Below are positions 57,347 to 64,000 of a DNA stretch of 64,000 nucleotides, in pieces. The stretch spans positions 1,426,001-1,490,000 of the forward strand of contig NZ_JACCBG010000001.1 of NCBI RefSeq assembly GCF_013409645.1, read 5' to 3'. The stretch comes from Nocardioides panaciterrulae (GTDB lineage Bacteria > Actinomycetota > Actinomycetes > Propionibacteriales > Nocardioidaceae). A program made the position numbers and the translations under genes. Positions within the stretch are counted from its first letter, which is position 1; each line of letters begins with the position of its first letter. The notes under the pieces were generated by a model. The model was not told where the DNA came from and made no database searches. It saw only the letters and a program-made list of their open reading frames with translations.

Positions 57347-57377
57347 GAGAGGCCGGCGCCGATGGCGCCGGCCTCTC
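57347..57377 (+). terminator. Terminator after tRNA-Ala
   Basis: GAGAGGCCGGCGCC (57347-57360) pairs with GGCGCCGGCCTCTC (57364-57377), 14 perfect pairs and loop GAT, eight bases after the tRNA. Confidence 0.85.
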
Positions 57378-57407
57378 TGCATCTCACCCACGGTTCCGCG
57401 TCGACGC

Positions 57408-57423
57408 CCAACCGATCGGTTGG
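57408..57423. promoter_or_regulatory. 16-bp palindrome upstream of the Wadjet operon
   Basis: CCAACCGATCGGTTGG is a perfect palindrome between the tRNA terminator and jetA. A -10-like TAGGCT lies at 57491. It could be an operator or part of an integration site. Confidence 0.5.
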
Positions 57424-57525
57424 CTCCCGAACGCGGTCGCTGCGGCGCGCCGGGCAGCAGGGCCGCGCGTGCAGCGTCGGTGCCCTTGCCTAGGCTGGCG
57501 ACCCGTCCTGGGAAAGGTGGAGGCG

Positions 57526-58971
57526 GTGGAGCACGACGCGATCGACGCGCTGCGGGAGCGGCATCCCGCTTGGCGGCTGCTGCGGGCCGGCAACGGCACC
57601 CTCATCCTGTCCTTCCTCGGGACCTACTTCGTCGAGGGCAACCGGGGTGCGTGTCCGGGCAGCGAGGTGGCGGCGGCGCTCGACGACCACCTCTACGCCC
57701 TCGACGCCGCGCTCTCTGACGGGCGCGAGCAGGCCCGATTCCCGAAGGCTCCACGCGCCTACCTGGAGGACTGGTCGGCCACCGAGGCCGGCTACCTGCG
57801 CCGCTTCTACCCGGCCGGCGACGACGAGGTGCACTACGAGGTGACGCCGGCGTTCGAGAAGGCGTACGCCTGGGTGGAGTCGCTGCGGGGCCGAGCCTTC
57901 GTGGGCACCGAGTCACGGCTGCAAACGGTCGTGGAGCTGCTGCGCCAGATCGTGCACGGGACCGAAGCCGATCCGCAGGCGCGGCTGGCCGAGCTGCGGC
58001 GCAGGCGCGAGGAGATCGACACCGAGATCGCTGCGGTCGAGGCCGGTGAGATGGCCGTGCTCGACGAGACCGGGGTGCGCGACCGCTACCAGCAGTTCGC
58101 CGGGACCGCTCGCGAGCTGCTCTCCGACTTCCGCGAGGTCGAGGAGAACTTCCGGCTACTCGACCGCGCCGCCCGCGAGCGGATCGCCGCCTGGGACGGC
58201 TCCAAGGGCGAGCTGCTCGCCGACCTGGTCGGGTCCCGCTCCGACATCGCCGGCTCCGACCAGGGCCGCAGCTTCCAGGCCTTCTACGACTTCCTGCTCT
58301 CCGAGGCGCGCCAGGACGAGCTGTCCGACCTTCTCGGGCGCGTGGCGGGGCTGAGCATGGTGGAGGCCGACCGGCGGCTGCGCAGCATCCACCACGACTG
58401 GGCGGAGGCTGCCGAGCGCGCCCACCGGACCGTGCGGCAGATCTCCGAGCAGCTGCGCCGCTTCCTCGACGACCAGGTGTGGCTGGAGAACCGTCGCGTG
58501 CTCGATCTGGTCCGCGCCGTCGAGACCACGGCGCTGGAGGTCCGCGACGACCCCCCGGGTTTCGGGCTGGAGGTCGAGGTGCCCGGGCTCGGGATCGTGC
58601 TGCCCTTCGAGCGGCCGCTCTACGAGCCGCCGGCGGCCGCGGACGTCGAGAGCCTGATCCCGCCCGCCACCGAGGAGGAGCTCGCGGCGGACCTCCTCTT
58701 CACCCAGGCCTTCGTCGACCAGGTCCGGCTGGCCGGCAACATCCGAGCCGTGCTTCCCGAGCGGTCCTCGGCCCTGCTGTCCGACATCCTCGAGATGTAC
58801 CCCATCGAGCAGGGGGCCGCCGAGATCGTCGGCTACCTCGCCCTGGCCGACGACGACCTGAAGATCGAGATGGACGACACCGAGGAGACCCTCCTCGACT
58901 ACCCGGACCCGGCCGACCCCGACCGGCTCAAGCGGGCCCGGCTGCCGAAGGTGACGGTGAGACGAACATGA
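57526..58971 (+). CDS. jetA: Wadjet JetA (DUF3375)
   Basis: 481 residues, kleisin-like/MukF-like subunit of the Wadjet anti-plasmid complex. DUF3375 features: IDALRERHPAWRLLRAGNGTLILSFL at the start, FPKAPRAYLEDW, a coiled-coil middle (LAELRRRREEIDTEIAAVEAGE, TARELLSDFREVEENF) and a C-terminal winged-helix-like part. GTG 57526 is chosen for AAGG eight bases upstream; GTG 57517 is also possible. Its stop overlaps the jetB ATG (ATGA). Confidence 0.92.
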   Translation: MEHDAIDALRERHPAWRLLRAGNGTLILSFLGTYFVEGNRGACPGSEVAAALDDHLYALDAALSDGREQARFPKAPRAYLEDWSATEAGYLRRFYPAGDDEVHYEVTPAFEKAYAWVESLRGRAFVGTESRLQTVVELLRQIVHGTEADPQARLAELRRRREEIDTEIAAVEAGEMAVLDETGVRDRYQQFAGTARELLSDFREVEENFRLLDRAARERIAAWDGSKGELLADLVGSRSDIAGSDQGRSFQAFYDFLLSEARQDELSDLLGRVAGLSMVEADRRLRSIHHDWAEAAERAHRTVRQISEQLRRFLDDQVWLENRRVLDLVRAVETTALEVRDDPPGFGLEVEVPGLGIVLPFERPLYEPPAAADVESLIPPATEEELAADLLFTQAFVDQVRLAGNIRAVLPERSSALLSDILEMYPIEQGAAEIVGYLALADDDLKIEMDDTEETLLDYPDPADPDRLKRARLPKVTVRRT

Positions 58972-59546
58972 GCGACGAGCACGCGGTCGGGTCGGCGATC
59001 ATCCGACTGATGCAGGGCGTGGTCTACCGCGAGGCCGACGAGGACACCTGGCTCACGCTGGAGCGCTCGACTGGCGGCGTACGCGACCACTTCGCGACCA
59101 TCGGGGTCGAGGTCGTCGTCGACGACGCCGAGGGCTACGCCTACCTCCGGTCGCGCCCGGAGGTGGAGGGCGAGGAGGCGCTCCCGCGGCTGGTGCGCCG
59201 CCGGGCGCTGACCTACAACGTCTCCCTCCTTCTCGTCCTGCTCCGCAAGCGCCTGCTGGAGTTCGAGACCTCTGGCAGCGAGGGGCGCCTGGTCCTCACC
59301 CGCGACCAGATCGTGGAGATGCTGCGCACGTTCCAGACTGACTCCTCCAACGAGGCGCGTCTGGTCGACCAGGCCGAGCGCACCATCGGGAAGGCCGCCG
59401 AGCTGGGCTTCCTGCGGGCCCTCCGCGGCCAGGCCGACCACTGGGAGGTGCGCCGGATCCTCAAGGCCTACGTCGACGCCGAGACCCTTTCCGGGTTCGC
59501 CGGCAAGCTCCGGCAGTACGCCGGGACCGGAGGCGACGATGAGTGA
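58968..59546 (+). CDS. jetB: Wadjet JetB (DUF4194)
   Basis: 192 residues, MukE-like (KITE) subunit. DUF4194 features: AIIRLMQGVVYREADEDTW, GEEALPRLVRRRALTYNVSLLLVLLRKRLLEFE, RDQIVEMLRTFQTDSSNEARLVDQ and WEVRRILKAYVDAE. Overlaps jetA by four bases and jetC by eight, so the three are made in fixed ratio. Confidence 0.92.
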   Translation: MSDEHAVGSAIIRLMQGVVYREADEDTWLTLERSTGGVRDHFATIGVEVVVDDAEGYAYLRSRPEVEGEEALPRLVRRRALTYNVSLLLVLLRKRLLEFETSGSEGRLVLTRDQIVEMLRTFQTDSSNEARLVDQAERTIGKAAELGFLRALRGQADHWEVRRILKAYVDAETLSGFAGKLRQYAGTGGDDE

Positions 59547-62500
59547 CGGGCTCTTCTCGGCGGTGGAGCTCGCCGACTCCGGCCGTGCGGGCTACCGGCT
59601 GCACCACCTCGAGGTGTTCAACTGGGGCACCTTCGACCGGCAGGTGTGGCGGCTCACCCCCGGCGCGGACACCTCGCTGCTCACCGGCGACATCGGCTCG
59701 GGCAAGTCCACGCTCGTCGACGCGCTCACGACGCTGCTGATGCCGGCGCACAAGATCTCCTACAACAAGGCCGCCGGCGCCGAGGCCAGGGAGCGCACGC
59801 TGCGTTCCTACGTGGAGGGCCACTACAAGTCCGAGCGGATGGAGGCCTCCGGCCGGTCCCGGGCCATCGGCCTGCGCACGGACGCGAGGACCTACTCCGT
59901 CGTCCTCGGGGTCTTCACCAACGACGGCTACGACGAGACCGTGACGCTGGCGCAGGTCTTCCAGCAGCGCGAGAGCAGCGGACAGCCGTACCGCTTCTAC
60001 GTCACCGCCACCAAGGAGCTCACCGTCGCGGTGGACTTCGCCGACTTCGGGGCCGACCTGCGCGACCTGCGCAAGCGGCTGCGGGCCGGCGGAGCGGAGC
60101 TGTTCGACGACTTCCCGAAGTACTCCACGTCCCTGCGGCGGCTCCTCGGCATCCGTTCCGAGCAGGCGCTCGAGCTCTTCCACCAGACCGTGTCGATGAA
60201 GTCGGTCGGCAACCTCAACGACTTCGTCCGCGACCACATGCTCGAGCCGTCGGACGCGACCGACCGGGTCCGCGAGATCATCGGCCACTTCGAGGACCTC
60301 ACCAAGGCCCACGACGCGGTCAAGCGGGCCCGGGAGCAGCTCGAGGCGCTGGCCCCCATCGTGGCCACGTCGCAGCGGTACGACGCCGCGCTGGCCGAGC
60401 GCGAGGACCTGGAACGCCAACGGGGCGCCGTGCGGCTCTTCATCGCGGAGACGCGCTCGCGGCTGCTCGGGGAGGAGATCGTCTCGCTCGAGGGCGACGG
60501 GGAGCGGCTGCTCGGCGAGCAGGACGAGGCGAAGCGGCAGCTCGCCGCCCTGGCCGGCGAGCGGGAGTCGCTGATTGCCGAGCGCGAGCGCGCAGGCGGC
60601 GACCGGGTCGGCGAGCTCGAGCGGATCGCCCGGGAGGCGCGCAGCCTGGCGGAGGAGCGGCGCCGTCGTCGCGCCCTCTTCGACGCGGCGGTCGCCGACG
60701 CCGACCTGGGCGAGGTGCGTGACGCCGTCGGCTTCGGCGCGCTGGCCGCCCTGGTCGCCGACGCGAGACCGCAGCTGGCCGGCGACAAGCGGGCGCTGGA
60801 CGCCCGTTTCGCCGAGCTGATCGGGCAGGTCAGGGAGACCGGCACACGACGGGACGCGGTCAGCGACGAGCTGGCCAGCCTGGAGCAGCGCACCAACAAC
60901 CTGCCCACCGAGCAGGTCGAACTGCGCACGCAGCTCTGCGCCGATCTCGGGCTGTCTCCCGAGCAGCTGCCCTACCCCGGCGAGCTCCTCGACGTCGCCG
61001 AGGAGCACGCCGAGTGGCGCGGCGCCGCGGAGCGGGTGCTGCGCGGGTTCGCGCTGTCCCTGCTGGTGCCCCAGGAGCACTACGAGGCCGTCACAGGATG
61101 GGTCAACGCCCGCCGGCTCACCTCCAGCCGCCGTGACGGCCGAACCGTGGGGGCGAAGCTCGTCCACGAGCGGGTATCCGCGCGGCGGGTGCCGCTGCAG
61201 CGCGCCGGCAGCGACGCGCTCATGCTCGCCGACTGCCTCCAGGTCAAAGAGGGGCCGTTCCGCGACTACCTCCTCGACGAGGTCACCAACCGGGCGAGCT
61301 TCCGGTGCGCCGAGACCTTGGAGGAGTTCCGGGCCGAGCGGCGTGCGGTGACCCGCGAGGGGCAGGTCCGCTCGGGCGAGCGCCACGAGAAGGACGACCG
61401 CCACCGCGTCGACGACCCGCGCCGCTGGGTGCTCGGCTGGGCCAACGAGCGCAAGATCGCCGCGCTCCGGGTCGAGCTGGCCGAGCTCGAGGCCGCGCGC
61501 GACGCGAGCGAGGAGGAGCTCACTCGGGTCGGCGAGGCGCGGGAGACCGTCCAGCGACGCAGCGAGGCGTTCGCCCGGCTCGACGGGTACCAGTCCTGGG
61601 CCGACCTGGACGTCGCCGGGGCCGAGGAGCGTGGCGCCGCCGCCGACGCCGAGCGGGCTCGGCTCGAGGCCGGGTCCTCGAGGCTGGCGGAGATCAAGCA
61701 GGCGCTCGACCACAATGCCGGGCGCACCGCCGAGGTCGGCGCCAGGATCGAGCTGCTCACCGGGCGGTTGGCCACCTCGGACGCCGAGCGGCGTCGCTGC
61801 GTGGACGAGAAGGCGCGGGACGACGAGGCGGTGGCCCACCACCCGGCGGCGGTGCTCAACGCAGCGCGCGAGTCGTACGCCGCGCTCCTCAGTCGCCTCG
61901 GGAAGGCCGTGCCCACCAGCTCGGCGGAGTGCGGCCGCGCTGGCGACGCCCTGACCGAGGACCTGCACCGGCGCATCGAGCGGTTGACCAGGGAGCTCGG
62001 TGGCTTCGGGCAGAGCCTCGCGGCCCACATGAGCGAGGTGCTCCGGCGCTGGCCCGAGCTGCGGGCGGACATGGACGCGACCGTCGACTCGCGCCAGGAC
62101 TTCCTCGCGTTCCACGAGCGGGTCGCCGGTGATGACCTGCCGCAGTTCGAACAGGAGTTCAAGCAGCAGCTCAACACCAACACCATCCGCGAGCTGGCGC
62201 AGTTCAACAGCTGGTTGCGCCGGCAGGCCGAGGAGATCGGCGACCGGGTCGCACGGATCAACGAGGCGCTCGGCGCGATCCCCTACAACCCGGGTCGGTT
62301 CATCCGCCTGGAGAAGCAGCCGACCAACAACCAGGACGTCGCCACGTTCCGGGCCGACCTGCGCAACGCCACCGACGACACCATCTCCGGCGTCGACGAC
62401 CACTACTCCGAGCAGCGGTTCCTCGAGGTCAAGCGGATGATCGAGCGGTTCCGGGGCCGCGAGGGCTACGCCGACTCCGACCGGGCCTGGACCCGCCGGG

Positions 62501-62937
62501 TGACCGATGTGCGCAACTGGTTCGTCTTCTCCGCCTCCGAGCGCGACCTGGAGACCGACGAGGAGTGGGAGCATTACTCCGACTCCGACGGCAAGTCCGG
62601 GGGCCAGAAGGAGAAGCTCGCCTACACCATCCTGGCCGCGTCGCTCGCCTACCAGTTCGGCCTGGAGTGGGGGGCGACTAAGTCCCGGGACTTCCGCTTC
62701 GCCGTGATCGACGAGGCCTTCGGCCGCGGGTCGGACGTGTCCTCCCGCTTCGCGCTCAGCCTGTTCGCCAAGCTCGGCCTGCAGCTGCTCATCGTCACCC
62801 CGCTGCAGAAGGTGCACGTCATCGAGCCCTACGTGAGGGCGATCGGCTACGTCGACAACCCCACCGGCACGTGCTCGCGGCTGCAGACGATGACGATCGA
62901 TGACTACCGCGAGCGGCGCGACGGGCGGCACCGGTGA
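59539..62937 (+). CDS. jetC: Wadjet JetC, SMC/MukB-like ATPase
   Basis: 1132 residues. Walker A GDIGSGKST at 50-58, a long coiled coil (~280-880) broken by a hinge-like part near 470-650 (EHAEWRGAAERVLRGFALSLL), the ABC signature SGGQKEKLAYTI at ~1020 and Walker B FAVIDEAFGRGSD with D1058/E1059. All ATPase motifs are intact. It is the motor that extrudes loops of plasmid DNA. Starts inside jetB; stop overlaps the jetD GTG. Confidence 0.95.
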   Translation: MSDGLFSAVELADSGRAGYRLHHLEVFNWGTFDRQVWRLTPGADTSLLTGDIGSGKSTLVDALTTLLMPAHKISYNKAAGAEARERTLRSYVEGHYKSERMEASGRSRAIGLRTDARTYSVVLGVFTNDGYDETVTLAQVFQQRESSGQPYRFYVTATKELTVAVDFADFGADLRDLRKRLRAGGAELFDDFPKYSTSLRRLLGIRSEQALELFHQTVSMKSVGNLNDFVRDHMLEPSDATDRVREIIGHFEDLTKAHDAVKRAREQLEALAPIVATSQRYDAALAEREDLERQRGAVRLFIAETRSRLLGEEIVSLEGDGERLLGEQDEAKRQLAALAGERESLIAERERAGGDRVGELERIAREARSLAEERRRRRALFDAAVADADLGEVRDAVGFGALAALVADARPQLAGDKRALDARFAELIGQVRETGTRRDAVSDELASLEQRTNNLPTEQVELRTQLCADLGLSPEQLPYPGELLDVAEEHAEWRGAAERVLRGFALSLLVPQEHYEAVTGWVNARRLTSSRRDGRTVGAKLVHERVSARRVPLQRAGSDALMLADCLQVKEGPFRDYLLDEVTNRASFRCAETLEEFRAERRAVTREGQVRSGERHEKDDRHRVDDPRRWVLGWANERKIAALRVELAELEAARDASEEELTRVGEARETVQRRSEAFARLDGYQSWADLDVAGAEERGAAADAERARLEAGSSRLAEIKQALDHNAGRTAEVGARIELLTGRLATSDAERRRCVDEKARDDEAVAHHPAAVLNAARESYAALLSRLGKAVPTSSAECGRAGDALTEDLHRRIERLTRELGGFGQSLAAHMSEVLRRWPELRADMDATVDSRQDFLAFHERVAGDDLPQFEQEFKQQLNTNTIRELAQFNSWLRRQAEEIGDRVARINEALGAIPYNPGRFIRLEKQPTNNQDVATFRADLRNATDDTISGVDDHYSEQRFLEVKRMIERFRGREGYADSDRAWTRRVTDVRNWFVFSASERDLETDEEWEHYSDSDGKSGGQKEKLAYTILAASLAYQFGLEWGATKSRDFRFAVIDEAFGRGSDVSSRFALSLFAKLGLQLLIVTPLQKVHVIEPYVRAIGYVDNPTGTCSRLQTMTIDDYRERRDGRHR

Positions 62938-64000
62938 GCGCTCGGTGGACCACGCCCGATCAGGTTGCCGCCCAGGTCCGCCGGCGGTGGGCCGACGGCA
63001 GCCTGCTGAGGGCGTACGCCGCCGGGGAGCCGTTCCCGAGGGTCGAGGTGCCGCTGCGGGGACCCCGGCCGTCCGAGATCGGGGACGACCTCGAGGAGGT
63101 GCGCGGCTGGGCCGCGCGGCTGGACGCCGGTCGCCGTGACGACGCGCGCTACACCCTGGAGTGGACCACCGTCGGGGGCCGGCACTTCGGCCGCAACCAG
63201 GTCCCGGCGCGGGCGATCGTCTCCGCCTACGAGCAGGCGTGGGGACTTCTGGGCGTGGCCGATGACGTGCGTCGCTTCGCGTCGATCCTCGCCTTGGTCG
63301 CGCCGGTGGCGCCGGTCGAGGCGTGGGTCGTGGCGAACCCGCACAAGGCCCTCGCGGTCGCGGAGCAGTGGCCGGCGCTGCTCGCGGCGTACTCGTGGCT
63401 TGACGAGCACCGTGGCTCCGGCCGCTACCTGCGCGAGATCAGCGCCCCCGGCGTCGACACCAAGCTCGCCGAGCGGCACCGCAGGACACTTGCGGCGCTG
63501 CTCGGCGTCCCCGGCACGGCCTCCGGCTTCCTGGAGGCCCTGGGGCTGCGAGGCAAGCCGGAGCTGGTGCGGTTGCGGCCCTCGCCCGAGCTGGTGGGGC
63601 TCCCGCAGTCGCTCACGGAGCTGGCCGTCCGGGCGGAGGAGCTCGCGGCGCTGGAGCTGCGACCCACCACGGCCCTCGTCGTCGAGAACGAGATCAGCTA
63701 CCTCAGCGTGCCGGTCCCGCCGGGAGGGGTGGTGCTGTGGGGCAAGGGGTTCGAGGTGGACCGCGTCGGCCGGCTGCTCTGGCTGGCGGAGGTCGACGTC
63801 CGCTACTGGGGGGACCTCGACACCCACGGGTTCGCCATCCTCGACCGCTTCCGCGCCTGGCTCCCGCAGGCCCGTTCGGTGCTGATGGACCGCCAGACCC
63901 TTCTCGGTCACCGCGACCGGTGGGGCGTCGAGGAGCGGCCGGCCAGGCCGCTCCTGAGTCGGCTCACGGCCGAGGAGCACGAGCTCTACGACGACCTGGT
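62934..64000 (+). CDS. jetD: Wadjet JetD nuclease (DUF3322-DUF2220), 3' end cut by the window
   Basis: 355 residues visible; probably 30-50 more beyond the window. N-terminal DUF3322 (PDQVAAQVRRRWADGSLLRA, WTTVGGRHFGRNQVPARA) and C-terminal Toprim-like DUF2220: E251/E253 in VVENEISYL and D294/D296 in YWGDLDTHGF, with MDRQTLLGHRDRW after. Metal-binding acids are present, so the plasmid-cutting nuclease looks active. GTG start overlaps the jetC stop (GTGA). Confidence 0.93.
   Translation, partial: MSARWTTPDQVAAQVRRRWADGSLLRAYAAGEPFPRVEVPLRGPRPSEIGDDLEEVRGWAARLDAGRRDDARYTLEWTTVGGRHFGRNQVPARAIVSAYEQAWGLLGVADDVRRFASILALVAPVAPVEAWVVANPHKALAVAEQWPALLAAYSWLDEHRGSGRYLREISAPGVDTKLAERHRRTLAALLGVPGTASGFLEALGLRGKPELVRLRPSPELVGLPQSLTELAVRAEELAALELRPTTALVVENEISYLSVPVPPGGVVLWGKGFEVDRVGRLLWLAEVDVRYWGDLDTHGFAILDRFRAWLPQARSVLMDRQTLLGHRDRWGVEERPARPLLSRLTAEEHELYDDL

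Noticed and set aside
59461-62931. 1156-residue open frame on the minus strand opposite jetC
   Set aside because: High-GC shadow of a clearly real gene; no recognisable domains and composition dominated by Leu/Val/Gly/Arg.

Overview
The window is high-GC DNA with dense coding, GTG and TTG starts, many 1-8 nt gene overlaps and several leaderless-type promoters. NucS (instead of MutS/MutL), the GlgE alpha-glucan route, crotonyl-CoA carboxylase/reductase, IcmA and GpgP all point to an actinobacterium. The overall gene content looks like Nocardioides or a relative, but the genus is an inference.

Layout. 0-5 kb: an amidohydrolase, a MarR regulator with a DHA2-type efflux pump, a DUF952 protein, a DinB-like gene cut short by a nonsense codon, and an ArsR-type regulator. 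5-15 kb: NucS, a GNAT enzyme, a tandem-fused 3-hydroxyacyl-CoA dehydrogenase, a VOC protein, an unknown membrane protein with a Gly/Asp/Ile repeat tail, an alpha/beta hydrolase, a CGNR regulator divergent from an EamA exporter, an AI-2E family permease and a DivIVA/Scy-like coiled-coil protein. 15-23 kb: an acyl-CoA cluster of Ccr, methylmalonyl-CoA epimerase, thiolase, MeaB GTPase and IcmA. Together these link acetyl-CoA, crotonyl-CoA, butyryl/isobutyryl-CoA and ethylmalonyl/methylmalonyl-CoA. Ccr and IcmA each have a palindrome lying on their promoter.

24.07-27.24 kb is a 3.17 kb mobile element with perfect 17-bp terminal inverted repeats and flanking TGA triplets. It carries an IS5-type transposase, a TnpB nuclease and a broken GNAT gene. 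27-31.9 kb: a CnoX-like thioredoxin/TPR protein, pyruvate phosphate dikinase and a NUDIX protein. 31.9-44.4 kb: glucan metabolism, with a tightly overlapped glgE-treS-mak-glgB operon, a divergent glgP with a palindromic operator, and a convergent glgX. 44.5-47.6 kb: enoyl-CoA hydratase, a membrane protein and EtfBA, which has an unusual hairpin between ribosome binding site and start. 47.7-50.2 kb: the three activities of LigD encoded as three separate genes. 50-57.4 kb: rhodanese, a DUF222/HNH protein, a secreted lysyl-oxidase-like protein, proA, a 31-residue membrane peptide, nadD, rsfS, gpgP and tRNA-Ala(GGC).

Directly after the tRNA, 57.5-64.0 kb holds jetA-jetB-jetC-jetD, a complete-looking Wadjet (SMC-like, anti-plasmid) defence operon. 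Its last gene runs off the window end. This and the TnpB-bearing IS element are the most notable accessory features. Intergenic spaces also hold two clusters of a shared ~24-bp repeat and a 100-bp nested palindromic element.
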